Below the pieces are notes generated by a model that was not told the origin of the DNA, made no database searches, and was given only the letters and a program-made list of their open reading frames with translations. Shown in pieces: positions 1-10,874 of a DNA stretch of 64,000 bases. Origin of the DNA: Symbiodinium natans (Eukaryota; Sar; Dinophyceae; Suessiales; Symbiodiniaceae); contig CAJNDS010002786.1 in the NCBI GenBank assembly GCA_905221605.1, positions 62,001-126,000 on the forward strand, written 5' to 3'. The translations under genes and the position numbers were made by a program. Position 1 is the first letter of the stretch; every line of letters starts with the position of its first letter.

Positions 1-205
1 GAGACGAAGTGCAGCTGCCAGAAATCTGCGGAGCGTGGACTGTTGAAGAGGCACCCAGGCTCAGGCGGGGGGCACTTGCGTGTCTGTTGATCTCTCTCCT
101 ATGTCTGCCCTTGAATTTCACCAAAACTACTGAGAAATGATGTGCATGTTGGGGCCGAAGACAGCTCCGGTTTCTTTGCTCGTCCGCTGAACCTGTGCTC
201 CATTC

Positions 206-480
206 TTGCCAAGGCTCTCACAGCTTCAGACCGAGCTGCTGCTGGCACAGGCCCAATGTGCCCCTGACATGCTACATGCAGGGTGCGCGTGCTTCATGCT
301 TATGTCACCTCGCCAGGCGGAGGGAGAGCTTCTGGGTGTGGGGCCCAAGTTGTGCGAGGCCGAAAGAGACGTCCTGCGTCAACTGCGTACAGATGAAATT
401 TGCGATCACTTGCTCCTAATCGAGGTGCAGAAGCGGCAGCAGAGGCCTCGCCACGCTGTCTTGGGACTATGGGAGGGACA
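206..480 (+). CDS. Possible exon, helical, unknown
   Basis: The frame reading LSQLQTELLLAQAQC and EAERDVLRQLRTDEICDHL is open and amphipathic, unlike the competing frame. No family recognised. It may belong with the coiled-coil-like exons downstream. Confidence 0.25.
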
Positions 481-1102
481 TAGCGCGACGGCAGCGCCGC
501 GCGCCAGAGCTTGTGCTGATGTAGGCGTTTGGAAGGAGCTATCCTGCACGGTATGTTAGCCTTGGGGCAGCTTCCCAGAAGACGGACGTACTCATATCAC
601 GTCCGTTGTCCTCTACTCTTTCCTTCGCGCCCGATAGAGCACCCAGCCAACCGGTCCATTGAAACAAGCCCCGATCTCTCTAGGAGGATCTTGAGCCATC
701 AACGCTGCGCGCGGAGGCGGGTCGGTGCCATCCCAGTTTGGCTCATCAGGTAACCTTGGAGCTCGGGTAAGCGCACTACCCTTCTGCTTAGGCTCCAAGG
801 CTGGTGTAGCCCCAGGTGCATGACACTCGGACCGTTCCTATTCCGATGAGGAGAATTACCTCAGACGTGTGTTTTGATATGTGTGATCCAGTAGTAGGGT
901 GCTCAGGGCCCTTCAGATGTTTGCGGGAAGTGGGGGGCTGCAAAAGTGTTCAGCCAGGTGGCCAGCTTGGTGACGGACTTAGCACATGGGGGGGAGGGGG
1001 GATTTAGGTTAGGCAGATGGCAGAATGAAGGCCGAATCCAGTGGACGAAGGCCAACAGAAGGGAAGGAAGTCTTGTTGCCGTTGAAGAACCCCCAAAATC
1101 AT

Positions 1103-3225
1103 GCGACCTACCAATTTCCCAGGTGTTTTTGAATGTTTCCGCACAGAAGCTGAAGAGGAAAGCAACCTCCAAGCTACTAGAAGCCTCATCAACGTCTTCA
1201 AAGGATGGCCTTGCGCACGCCGCAGCAAGCATCTGTCGGAGCTTGAAAAGCAACCAGCAAGGCCCAGGGCCATTGAGTTACTCAACGCCCGAAACCCTCC
1301 CGCTTGAGGCTGCTACGCTTTCCGAGCGCCGAGCTGACATTCGAAGCCTAGAGGCTCGAAAAGCGCAGGCGCTGGACACAGTCGGAGTAGTGATTTTGTG
1401 TTGAGCGTGTGCCTCCGTAATCCCAGCTAGTCGACCATTTGACCATGCTTGAGCTCTCAGAGCACAAGCTGCAGTGAGCTTTCTGTTTCAGTCGACCGTC
1501 TGTGCAGGCTGCACCATGTGGGGATTTCCAAAATTAGGGGTACCCTTCTTGGGTTCCTTATTACAAGGGAATCCTGCTATTTGGGATCTATATTTATAAG
1601 CCCCAAACCCCAAACCCCAAACCCCAAACCCCAAACCCCAAACCCTAAACCCTAAACCCTACAAGCCCCTTAAAAGAGCACCCCCCAAAAAGGGCACCCC
1701 TATCTTTCGTAAGCCCCCCCCCATGGTTGCAGGCCCAGAAGGAGGCGAGGCTTGCGAGTGAGCGCGTGGCCACCTTCGAAGCGGGAGCCTGATTTGGGGT
1801 TTCGTCGTTTGAATCGTGAGTCTTAGGGTTTAGGGTTTCGGGTTTAGGGTTCAGGGTTCAGGGTTTAGGTTCAGGGTTTAGGGGTTTAGGGTGAAGGTCA
1901 GTCGGATGTTGATGAGGGAGTCCAACATGCTTGTTAGCCCTGAACCCTAAGGCCCTAAGCCGTAAAACCCTAAACCCTGGGCCCTAAGCCTAAGCCCCAA
2001 ACTCTAAACGCTAGACCCTAGTTGTTTTAAATTTTAACCCTAAACCCATATCCTAGACCCTAAACCCTAAACCCTAAACCCTAAACCCTAAACCCTGAAC
2101 CCTGAACCCTGAACCCTGAACCCTGAACCCTGAACCCTGAACCCTGAACCCTGGCTTTGGGCAAGCATCTGCAGAGCCAAGGTGTGGTCTCATGCGGCTC
2201 ACGTCGAGCTTCGGCAGGCTACTGTGTGGACGATCCTGCTTTGGTGCTGTTTTTTTTGACCATGGTTTTATGGTTGTAATTGTAGTTGTAATTGTAATTG
2301 TAGTTGCAATTGTAATCGTTGTTTTTATTGTTACTGTTATTGTTATTGTTATTGGTATTGATACTGTTATTGTTATGGTTACTTTTACTACTGTTGTTAG
2401 TTCTTGCTCATATTTTTGTTAGTTATTGTTCTTCTTATATTTGTTATTATCACTGTTGGTTTTATGATTGCTCTTATTATTCCACTATGGTTGTTTTGTT
2501 TTGAGCGCTCCTTCATCAATCCTGGGTTTGCTTCAGTTGCCGTCCACTGAAGCGCCTGCGTGAATTGACGCGCCTGTTCGTAGGTGGCCACGGAATTTGC
2601 TGAAGAAAGGGAGGCGCGAGAAGCAAGCGATACAGCTAGTGCTAGCTGGTTCGCTGCACCAGCACGAGCGTTCAACAGCTATGTTCTTGTCTTTGTTGGT
2701 GTGTCTGATCTATTGCCGCCCTTGCATGGCATTCATGTGGCCTCTGAGCAGTGGCTGTTTTTTTGCCGTTGCCGGGCTGGTATTTTGCAGTGCTTGTCTT
2801 TCTTTCCGCCCGTTGATTGCGCTGTTGGTTCAGGCCAGAGCGCGCCGAGCTGAGCAGCGAGCGCCGCCTGGATGTGCTCGATCCCAGTTGTTGTCCGGTG
2901 TGCTTGTACCCGTTTGTTCGATCGCATTCTATGTCGTATGGGCATGGCCCATAATAGGGGTACCCCACTCTTGCCCCAAATAGAGTAGAATCCCTTCCAG
3001 GGACCCCAAAAGGGTACCCCAAAAGGGTACCCCAAAAGGGTACCCCAATTTTCGGAAGCCCATAATATCGGAAACCCCCTTTTGTCACTCTTGTCGTTCT
3101 TGAGCAAGCCATGGGTTCAGGTTCCCGCATTACTGTGGGGCCTGCGGGGGAGGAATGTGCTGCGTTGGAAGGCCAAGCCATGCCCGATGCGCCAAGGACG
3201 CCGATGGAGGCATGGGGAGACGAGG
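1103..3225 (+). CDS. Unrecognised multi-exon gene, coiled-coil-like exons
   Basis: Several short open stretches with charged, helix-prone composition lie between repeats: 1155-1404 (ends RSLEARKAQALDTVG), 1732-1790 (AQKEARLASERVATFEAGA, after an AG), 2587-2640 (ATEFAEEREAREAS), 2834-2886 (ERAELSSERRLDVLD) and 3112-3222 (GPAGEECAALEGQA). The intron before 1732 is a family A element with an embedded telomere-like tract. Frame continuity across all exons was not proven and the family is unknown. Confidence 0.35.
1519..1731 (-). mobile_element. Family A introner-like element with embedded tract
   Basis: Reverse copy: GATTTCCAAAATTAGGGG start, GGGTTCCTTATTACAAGG core, end TTTCGTAAGCCCCC, then TTGCAG and an exon-like reading. 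A CCCCAAA/CCCTAAA tract splits it at 1605-1659 between TATAAGCCCC and TACAAGCCCC. Confidence 0.65.
1825..2155. repeat. TTTAGGG then CCCTAAA/CCCTGAA tracts
   Basis: TTTAGGG variants to 1890, then CCCTAAA variants from 1938, ending in a clean block of nine or so CCCTGAA units (2094-2152). Confidence 0.9.
2945..3090 (+). mobile_element. Family A element with internal triplication
   Basis: ATAGGGGTACCCC near the start and TTTTCGGAAGCCC near the end are the family A termini. A 14-bp unit CCCCAAAAGGGTAC is tandemly repeated three times inside. Confidence 0.6.
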
Positions 3226-3227
3226 TT

Positions 3228-3318
3228 TTTAGGGTTTAGGGTTTAAGGGTTTAAGGGTTTAAGGGTTTTAGGGTTTTAGGGTTTTAGGGTTTTAGGGTTT
3301 TAGGGTTTAGGGTTTCAG
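3228..3318 (+). repeat. TTTAGGG-like tract
   Basis: Variants TTTAAGGG and TTTTAGGG in local blocks follow a candidate exon ending at 3225. Confidence 0.9.
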
Positions 3319-4179
3319 GATGCGGCACACGGAACGCAGAACTCGTATCGTAGATTGCAGAATTGAGCGACTTGCGCTTGTGCATGTCCACGCCTTGGCG
3401 CTGTCCGCTTTTGCTGGCTTCCGGCATGTTCTGGCTCAAGCCGTGGCCCATCTTGGCCATGCTACGTTCTCAGGTCTTCATATGCGACTTGGCATCGGCA
3501 TTTCGACGCAGTGCTTCCATTCTGGCTAGTTGTCGCTGCTCGTCTTGATTGGGCCAGTCTTAAGGCAGCCTCTGCTGCTTGTGGCAGGGCCCTGGACCCA
3601 GCAGCTTGCAGTTCTTTGGTTTGCAGAACTGTCTGCACATGTCCACACTAGTTTCTCACGGTCAAGGCTCGCCCTTGCCACAATCTCCGCAGGCGCTCTG
3701 CCGACCAGCCGACCTTCAGTTGGCGGTGTTCCGTCTTTGGTTCGGAAGGAGGCGCCCCTCCCCAGCTCATGCTCTGTGATGCGACAGAAGCAAGCACAAG
3801 CTTCTGGCCTTTTGGAGCGTCCAGTTGCGGAAGAGCAAGGCGCTCATCCTTGAGTCCGGGAACGATGCACAGGCAATCCAGGCCCTCCTTGCAAGTTCTG
3901 TGACAAGAACGTGTCAGGTGATGACTGCATGCGAAGTGTTGCAGGCAACTGTAGATGAAGATGGTGATGCAGTGCTGATCACCCCTGGCACTCATTGCCC
4001 TTATGGAACAGAGTTGTTCAAGACTGAGTCTGTGTAGCGAACCGATGTCATGGAGTCGAAATGCGTTTCCAAGCACGTGGGCATGTGCCGAGGCTAGCGG
4101 ACTTCTCCGAGTGCCGCAGTGCTGCACGAGGCCGGCGTGAGCCGCTGGTGAGTGCCGCGGCCAGCCCCCCTTTGCAACA

Positions 4180-4330
4180 TAAACCCTAAACCTGAAACCC
4201 TAAGCCCTAAACCTGAAACCCTAAACCCTAAGCCCGAAACCCTAAACCCCGAAACCCGAAACCCTAAGCCCTAAGCCCTAAACCCTAAACCCTAAACCCT
4301 AAACCCCAAACCCAAAACCCGAAACCCTTT
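4180..4330 (-). repeat. CCCTAAA-like tract
   Basis: About 20 units of CCCTAAA, CCTGAAA, CCCTAAG and CCCGAAA. Confidence 0.9.
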
Positions 4331-4335
4331 TGCCG

Positions 4336-4430
4336 GGGCAGCTCTGGGAGGCCTGGGGCTGCCCTTCCTCTTTGACGGCGCCGAGCTGTCGGGCTGCCAC
4401 TTCCAGCGGTCGGGCGCCCCGGCTGTGGAG
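4336..4430 (+). CDS. Possible short exon before a telomere-tract cluster
   Basis: Reads GAALGGLGLPFLFDGAELSG and GCHFQRSGAPAVE in one frame with GC-rich third positions. It ends exactly where a triplicated family A element end begins at 4431. Family unknown. Confidence 0.3.
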
Positions 4431-4640
4431 GTTTACGAAAACAGGGGTTTAGGGTTTAGGGTTTAGGGTTTAGGGTTTGGGGGTTTGCGAAAACAGGGGT
4501 TTAGGGTTTAGGGTTTCGGGTTTAGGGTTAGCATTTGGGGGTTTACGAAAACAGGGGAGCCCTAGAATAGACCCCCAGATAGTCGGACTCTTGTTATAAA
4601 CAAGACCCCAGTAAGGAACCCCCTAATTTCGGAGACCCCG
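4431..4640 (+). mobile_element. Family A element with three iterated 5' ends
   Basis: The terminus GTTTACGAAAACAGGGG occurs at 4431-4447, 4483-4499 (one change) and 4541-4557, the first two each followed by TTTAGGG repeats; the third continues into the normal core and ends AATTTCGGAGACCCC. Confidence 0.7.
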
Positions 4641-5589
4641 AAGTGTTGAACTGCGCTGGAGCCGCTTTCAGCGCTCAAGGCCATATTCCGTGCAACAAAG
4701 GAGCCTACGAATATGCTTTCGCCTTTCGTAGTGTTGGGTATGTATGACCCCTTTCTGGCACAGGGTCACAACAGAAAATGTAGAAGGGCGTCTTCGGGGC
4801 TCATCCGCGCCGCTCATAAGCTTTTCGCAGTCGGCCGGGTTTGGCTTGGCCTGGACCGCTTAAAGAAGGAGTAAACGAGGTCTTCTGATTCAGGCAAGAG
4901 ACACAGAGGTGGCGTTCAGCCAGCCCCCCTCCCCCCGGGCCGGGAGGGTTCGTAAGCGGTAGCCTTTACAGGTTCTTTTCTTAAGAATTCAACACTGTCT
5001 CAGCTGGATGGAAAAAGCTCGCAGAAATAATCAGCATTCTTTCACCATTTTTCAGAGAATTCTGGCCTTTGTCACCGGCTTGTTTTTCGGCGAGATTGAA
5101 GCCCAGCAGCTTCTTTGCTCACACCCGCTTTATAAATACCCCGCGCAGGCTAAACCAACTTTTTAGGAGGGATCCATGAAGTGCTGGGTTTGAGGACTCG
5201 GTCCATGTCGGATCAGGGTTCAGGCTTCGGGGTCGCGGGTCTTCGGTTCCAAAATTAAAAGCCTCGCCCCTTGCACAGGCTGGCACGCAGAAGTCTACCC
5301 TGATTTTTGTGGTGATTCTACAAAATTTCCGAGTTGACCAGTGGTTCAGTGATGTTGTTTGGGGCAGCATCTTGAGAGGTCTGAAGACTGCAATGTCCGT
5401 TGCAGCCAGCAAGCAGCCTGTTGAACACTGTTGCCTTGCCGCCCAGGCGCTCAAAGAGCGTTGTCTTCAATGCAATGATGGCAAGTCTGGATCCCAGTCG
5501 GTGTAGGGTTTAGGGTTGAGGGTTTAGGTTTTAGGGTTCAGGGTTCGGGGTTTAGGACACGGCCACGAAGGAGCATCGGAGAGTGGCTT

Positions 5590-5770
5590 TGTAAGAGGAG
5601 CACTACCTTCCCAGAATTCTTGGGAACTTGCCTGTCTGTCGAGTGGGAAAGAGAGGTGCTTGACATTGAATTTCCAACCCCAAACCAAACGACAGCTGTA
5701 GGCGTCAATCTCATGATTGACACTCTGGGCTCGGTTGTCAGTGGCCAGGTCATGACTCGGACAACTTTAG
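5590..5770 (+). CDS. Possible exon, unknown
   Basis: One frame reads TTFPEFLGTCLSVEWEREV and LMIDTLGSVVSGQVMTRTTL with balanced protein-like composition. No family recognised; the opposite strand is also open. Confidence 0.25.
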
Positions 5771-6131
5771 CCAGCCAATCTGCGTGAGTCTTGCGCCAAG
5801 TTGATGGACAATCGGCAGTATTGCAGAGACGTGTATGTGTGGTGTCTTCAATCAGGAGGTCGTGCGGACATAGTTTGAAAATTCAGCGTAACGGGATTGC
5901 AAGTTGTCTTGCTGGCTTCATCTTTCTAGTGTCGAATCGTGCTCGCTACTGAGGGCGCTTCTTCAGGAGGCTCGATTGCTTTCCTGCAGTGTCTTATGGT
6001 TTCTTGTGCTTATTGGACATTCATGGACAATGATCATAGCTTGACCATCAACGCTGCAGCATCAGAATATGTCAGTGTGCCCTCAACATCACATTTCAAT
6101 TGGAGCCAATCTGCACTGGTTAAGTCCTGAA

Positions 6132-6460
6132 TAAACCCTAAACCCTAAACCGTAAACCCTAAACCCTAAACCCTCAGCAAGCAGCACCCTTTCTTGGCAG
6201 GCAAAACCTCGCAAACCTTTCGGCCCCTGCGGTGCTGTCAGAGGCCAAGGGTCCCACGCTCAGTGGAGCCACAGGACCAGCCAGGACACCAGTAGACTGC
6301 AGAGGACCCTAAGCCCTAAGCCCTAAGCCCTAAGCCCTGAGCCCTAAGCCCTAAGCCCTAAGCCCTAAGCCCTAAGCCCTAAGCCCTAAGCCCTAAGCCC
6401 TAAGCCCTAAGCCCTAAGCCCTAAGCCCTAAACCCTAAACCCGAAACCTAAACCTTTAAA
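6132..6460 (-). repeat. CCCTAAA and long CCCTAAG tracts
   Basis: 6132-6175 is CCCTAAA; 6307-6430 is an almost pure CCCTAAG array of about 18 units, closed by a few CCCTAAA. Confidence 0.9.
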
Positions 6461-6594
6461 CCCTGGACTTTTGGGGAGCCTTCCCCTGAGGCTTGCGGCT
6501 CTTCTGTTTTGCCTGGACAACTTGGAAGCCTTGGACCCAGCTTTCTTGGAAGTGCCTAGAGGAGCATCTCAGAGGATCGTGGGAAGACCACAGT

Positions 6595-6659
6595 TTAGCG
6601 TTTAGGGTTTAGGGTTTAAGGTTTAGGGTTGAGGGTTTAGGGTTTAAGGTTTAGGGCAA
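6595..6659 (+). repeat. TTTAGGG tract between perfect 12-bp direct repeats
   Basis: Bracketed by GAAGACCACAGT at 6583-6594 and 6660-6671. Confidence 0.95.
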
Positions 6660-7154
6660 GAAGACCACAGTGTAAGAAGCGCAGTGTAGTTTTTGACAGT
6701 GTAGTAACTAGACACTGTAGAGCTGCAGGCCTTTGGCAGATCTGCATTTTGGGGGCCCTTGTGCTCATGGGTCCGCTGATGAGGCCTGGAGACCTGGCGC
6801 TACTGGACGAAGTGAGGCAGTGGCATCATGTGTCAGGGAGTGTCCGAAGTGTCAAAGTGTCCAATGCGCTGTCAAGACTGAAGCAATGGGCAAGTTCCTG
6901 CCAACAGAGAGTGTGTGGGAAACACCTGGGATAGGCACGCATTCCGGAAGTGCGATGGCCATCAGATCTTCAGTGACCGACAGCCACCCAGAAATGGAGG
7001 AAATGCAGAGGAGCGCCCAGCGCGTCCGACCGTGCAAGTGTGATTTGTGTGTGACGCGCTCTTTTTTTGGGGGAAGCGGAGTCGTGACCAGCTGTACTGA
7101 GCACGGTGGGAGGGAGTTGGGCGGCTGAATCTTGACTTCGTGGCCTGACGCATC

Positions 7155-7915
7155 ATGCGATGCTTTAGCAGTGCTTGTCTACTTGTACTGCTGTGCTTCT
7201 CCTGTATGGGTATTTCCCAAAGTATATTACCCCTTCTATACCCGCAGATAGAAAAGAATCCCTTTAAAGGGACCCCCCCAGAAAGGGTACCCCTATTTTC
7301 GGATCCCCCCGCATCCTCTTACGCTGAGTGGCGCAGGATGACTCGGATGTGGTGGCTGTCCGTGTCACGCAACAGTCCACTGATCATCTGGAGTCTTGAC
7401 TGCTTTTAGGGTTTAGGGTTTAGGGTTTAGGATTTAGGGTTTAGGGTTTAGGGCGCCCAAGATGCACTCAGCAAGTATTTGACAGTACCGGTCTGTGGCA
7501 AGTGCTATGCAAAAGTTTTCGCACATCGTTTCCTGAGGATGAGCGGTGGCTGTATCACAGGCTCCATTGCTGACAGTGTTACATTTGTGCCAGTGCTCGT
7601 CCTAGTAGGTAGTGCAAGATTATGGTGACATATGGCGAGCTGCTGCAGGAATATGGTTGGCCTTATGCCAGCATGGAAGCACATGCTGCTTGGCAAAGCT
7701 GGGCGTGAGCACAGCTGCCTGTACTTTCAATTACTGAGCTCTCGCGGGGAGTTGGGCATGATCGCTGCAAGGTTGGAGTCAGAGATGCATCAGGAGTATG
7801 CGCCTTGGCTGCAGGACTTGCGACGCCCGAAACACCCTTGGGATGGCTTTCAGACGTGTGGGGGTGCAACCTTACCGGCTGCCGAGCTATGCAGCTTTGT
7901 AGCGCCTGCGTAATC
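7155..7915 (+). CDS. Weak coding signal, unknown
   Basis: Open frames at 7632-7913 (ELGMIAARLESEMHQEYAPW) and an ATG-led frame at 7622 (MVTYGELLQEYGWPYA) compete with minus-strand frames. The first 150 bases are a family A element. I cannot choose between frames. Confidence 0.15.
7205..7312 (+). mobile_element. Family A element
   Basis: Core ATCCCTTTAAAGGGACCCC and end GGGTACCCCTATTTTCGGA match the family; the 5' terminus is degenerate. Confidence 0.55.
7405..7454 (+). repeat. TTTAGGG tract
   Basis: Seven units, one ATTTAGG variant. Confidence 0.9.
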
Positions 7916-8305
7916 TTGCGTTGTCTTTCAACATGAATCCAAGGACTGGTTCCTGAATGCTGGAAACCGAGCGGAGCAATGTAAACACCGGTTGAGCTCG
8001 GACTGGACTGTTGCGTGGTCTCAGGTCGAGTTCGACCACTTGCTCATCCCATCGCTTCTTCGGTCGACCATTGCGCAGTACCTCGGCATCCTGCGCACGG
8101 GGAGGAAGGAGCAGCAGCGCAGCGCCAACGGACCTTTGCTGCTGATGTTCGGTCGCTCGCCGCGAAGAAGGAAGGGCCTCTGTATGCTTGCATGGTCAGG
8201 GACCCCCAAAGGGGCCTTGCAGTGTAGGGTGCCAGAAATACAGGGTCCATCATGTCGCCCCCCCCCCCACTCCCCCCTCTCCCAGATGATATAGTCACAC
8301 AGCGC

Positions 8306-8430
8306 TGCAGGAAACGCCTTTGTCTTCAACCGGGAGCTGGTCAAGGTGATGGGCAACCACTGGGCCACGCTGGGTCAAACAGCGCCAGCGGGTGGGCATG
8401 GCATTTGGCAATCCGACTGTGTCATTGTGA
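8306..8430 (+). CDS. Possible exon, unknown
   Basis: Reads NAFVFNRELVKVMGNHWATL and PAGGHGIWQSDCVIV. A second piece at about 8918-9000 reads DIVYPNLVSILAPPVPAYG. The two are separated by CCCTAAA and TTTAGGG tracts and could be consecutive exons of one gene. Family not recognised. Confidence 0.3.
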
Positions 8431-8435
8431 TGTGA

Positions 8436-8850
8436 GACCCTAAACCCTAAACCCTAAACCCTAAACCCGAAACCTGAACCCTAAATCCTTAGACCCTAAG
8501 CCCCTAAACCCTAAACCCTTACTAAACCCTAAACCCTAAACCCCAAACCCTCAACCCAAAACCCAAAACCCGAAACCCTAAACCCCAAACCCGTTTTTTG
8601 TTGCTTTCGTGAGCCTTGGGAGGCCACCCGGCGGCCGGCTGCCCCAGCTTCATGGAGGGGCGCTTTGAGTGGCCAGACTCTTGCTCCCAGGAGCTGGGTG
8701 GGTTTTAGAGGGTTTAGGGTTTAGGGTTTAGGGTTTAGGGTTCAGGGTTTAGGGTTTATGCGGTTTAGGGTTTAGGGTTTAGGGTTTAGGGTTTAGGGTT
8801 TAGGTTTGGGGTTTAAGGCTTAGGGTTTAGGGCTTAGGGCTCAGGGGTTT
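8436..8850. repeat. CCCTAAA tract then TTTAGGG tract
   Basis: 8436-8593 CCCTAAA variants; 8701-8850 TTTAGGG variants; about 110 bp of unique DNA between, in opposed orientation. Confidence 0.9.
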
Positions 8851-9021
8851 GTGCGGGTTGTGCCGGTCGTGCCGTGAAGTGAGAAGCACTGCGCAGCTGT
8901 TTCTCCACGGCTTCGCAGGACATCGTCTACCCCAACCTGGTCTCCATCCTCGCCCCGCCGGTGCCAGCCTACGGTGCATCCGGCTGTGGGCAGAAGCCAA
9001 ATGACCGGGGTTGACACACAA

Positions 9022-9130
9022 ACGGGGGTTTACGAAAATAGGGGGACAACATAGATCCCCAAATATAAGGATCCCCTATCAAAAGGACCCCAAGAAGGTA
9101 AACTTCCAAGTCAGCATCACACTTTGCAGG
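9022..9130 (+). mobile_element. Family A element ending in a 3' splice-like AG
   Basis: Starts GGGGGTTTACGAAAATAGGG, with ATCCCCAAATATAAGGATCC in the core and GGACCCCAAGAAGGTA near the end; the 3' terminus differs and runs to TTTGCAG. Confidence 0.6.
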
Positions 9131-9522
9131 GTTGGCCGCAGGCCAGGCCAAGAGTAGCACTTCAACACCTGTTGAAGTCTGTAAGATTCAAGATCGTCTG
9201 GAGACTGCCTTAGGGACAAGAGCTATCCCGGCGGAGCAACTGGTGGTGGGTTCACCCCCCCTTGCTTCGTCGTGCCGCAAGAAAGTTCCAATTCTATGGC
9301 CCCAACCAACCGCCACAAGCAGATGCAAGCAGTCCGAGCCTTCCACCTCCTCATCCTTCAGTGAAAAATCAGCCCGAGCTTGTGCTGTCCCTGCTCCGGG
9401 TGCGAGGATTTCCCGTTGGCCTGCTTCGAGTACAGCCGTCAGCCTGTCTCGGACACGGGGCTCGACCAGAGCTCGGGATGCACAAAAGCTTTGCATATCG
9501 AATTATGCAGAATCCCAACTGA
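9128..9522 (+). CDS. Possible exon after a family A element
   Basis: Begins after an AG (9129-9130) closing a family A element. The frame from 9262 reads LRRAARKFQFYGPN, later ELVLSLLRVRGFPVGLL, to a stop at 9520. A second open frame overlaps. Unknown product. Confidence 0.25.
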
Positions 9523-9651
9523 ACGCGATTGAAAACACCCGTCTTTTGAGCCCTGAACCCCTAGGATTGGCCTGGTCCGCGAGGTGGTCGCGCTGCGAGC
9601 GGTCGGAAGCGAGGCGAAGCTTCTTGAAGCCTCTTGAAGCCTCTTGAAGCC

Positions 9652-9685
9652 TCTTGAAGCCTCTTCTGCTCTCTCCCGCCCTGTC

Positions 9686-9726
<41 letters not shown>

Positions 9727-9973
9727 CTCCCTCTCGCTCTCCCTCTCCCTCTCCCTCTCCCTCTCGCTCTCCCTCTCCCTCTCCCTCTCCCTCTCCCTCT
9801 CCCTCTCCCTCTCCCTCTCCCTCTCCCTCCCTCCCTCTCCCTCTCCTCTCCCCTCTCCCTCCCCCTCCCTCCCTCTCCTCTCCCTCTCCCTCTCCCCTCT
9901 CCCTCTCCCTCTCCCTCTCCCTCTCCCTCTCCCTCTCCCTCTCCCTCTCCCTCTCCCTCTCCCTCTTTCTCTC
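9652..9973 (+). repeat. CTCCCT microsatellite, 320 bp
   Basis: CTGTCC units grade into CTCCCT units. Long open frames here (Ser/Leu/Pro or Glu/Gly/Arg) are artefacts. Confidence 0.95.
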
Positions 9974-10226
9974 TCGTGACAGTTTTTTTGTTTGGGCGCA
10001 GGCGTTGTGATGACTTAGCGACTCAAGAGACTCAGTGGTGAGGCAGAGGCCGAAGTGCACTACGCGGGCGGCCGCCTTGCTCCACACTCGAAGCTTCTCT
10101 ACACGGCCAAGGCCGCCAAACTTGCATCTCTAGGTAGGCCCCTTGGGACATGTTATATTTTCCCCTATTGGTTTTAACAGGGTCATATCCAGGAATGTTT
10201 TTGCTCACAGAGTTTTAAGGGCCATC

Positions 10227-10874
10227 CTAGATCTGGAGTTTGTGGATTCTGTTGCAGTTTTGCAGGAGGTGCCGCTCTTCCACCACCTGGGCAGCTTGGC
10301 AGCAAAAGACACCACACCCGGGGGACACCTGAGTCTGCGCTTTCTGAAAAGGGTGCGACCGGGGAGTGGTTTTTGAGCGCTTTCCAGGAGACCCAGAAGC
10401 TCGGCGCCTTGCACGAGAGCTCTTGGACCCCTGAGTTGGACTTCGAACTTCATAATGGGCAGCCACGAGGACCGGGATGTACCCTTCATGCGGGGCCAAA
10501 GGCCAGTTGGCAGCTTCTCCGGATCCCTTCTGATCCCTTCCTGGCCATGGCAGCTGGCGCGCAGTTCCTTCACTGGTCGTGGAAACACGTTGCACACAAT
10601 GCACCCGATGCGCCCGACCATGCTCTGCCGGGGGAGAAAAGTCTGGCGCCTCATGCTGACTACCGCACATTGCATTCCCATGGGCCACCTCGCCGCAGTC
10701 TCTACATTGTATGATTGTGCAGTTGGAAACGGCCCGACGCATCACCCTGTGCATAGTACATACTTTGCACCTCCTTGGTTTATCATCTTTGGAAGAGACA
10801 GGCAACAGGCCAGATGTGTGCGAATAGAGTGGGCGTGGCGCGTCGTGTGGTCGTGCAGCACGCGTCCGGGCCAC
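10227..10874 (-). CDS. ORF with paired CxxC motifs, possibly mobile-element remnant
   Basis: A 215-codon minus-strand frame has CKVC and CRDC spaced by 17 residues, then a nearby His and Cys (AHGNAMC), resembling a zinc ribbon such as those ending some DDE transposases. The rest of the frame is low in recognisable features, and + strand frames are open too. Treat as a weak lead. Confidence 0.2.
   Translation of the reverse strand: MARTRAARPHDAPRPLYSHTSGLLPVSSKDDKPRRCKVCTMHRVMRRAVSNCTIIQCRDCGEVAHGNAMCGSQHEAPDFSPPAEHGRAHRVHCVQRVSTTSEGTARQLPWPGRDQKGSGEAANWPLAPHEGYIPVLVAAHYEVRSPTQGSKSSRARRRASGSPGKRSKTTPRSHPFQKAQTQVSPGCGVFCCQAAQVVEERHLLQNCNRIHKLQI

Noticed and set aside
3420-3445. Possible dinoflagellate spliced-leader relic (TTCTGGCTCAAG)
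   Set aside because: Only the last dozen bases resemble the leader; the 5' half does not match and other short GGCTCAAG hits occur by chance.
9503-10087. Long Glu/Arg/Gly and Ser/Leu/Pro frames
   Set aside because: They are translations of the CTCCCT microsatellite in different frames.
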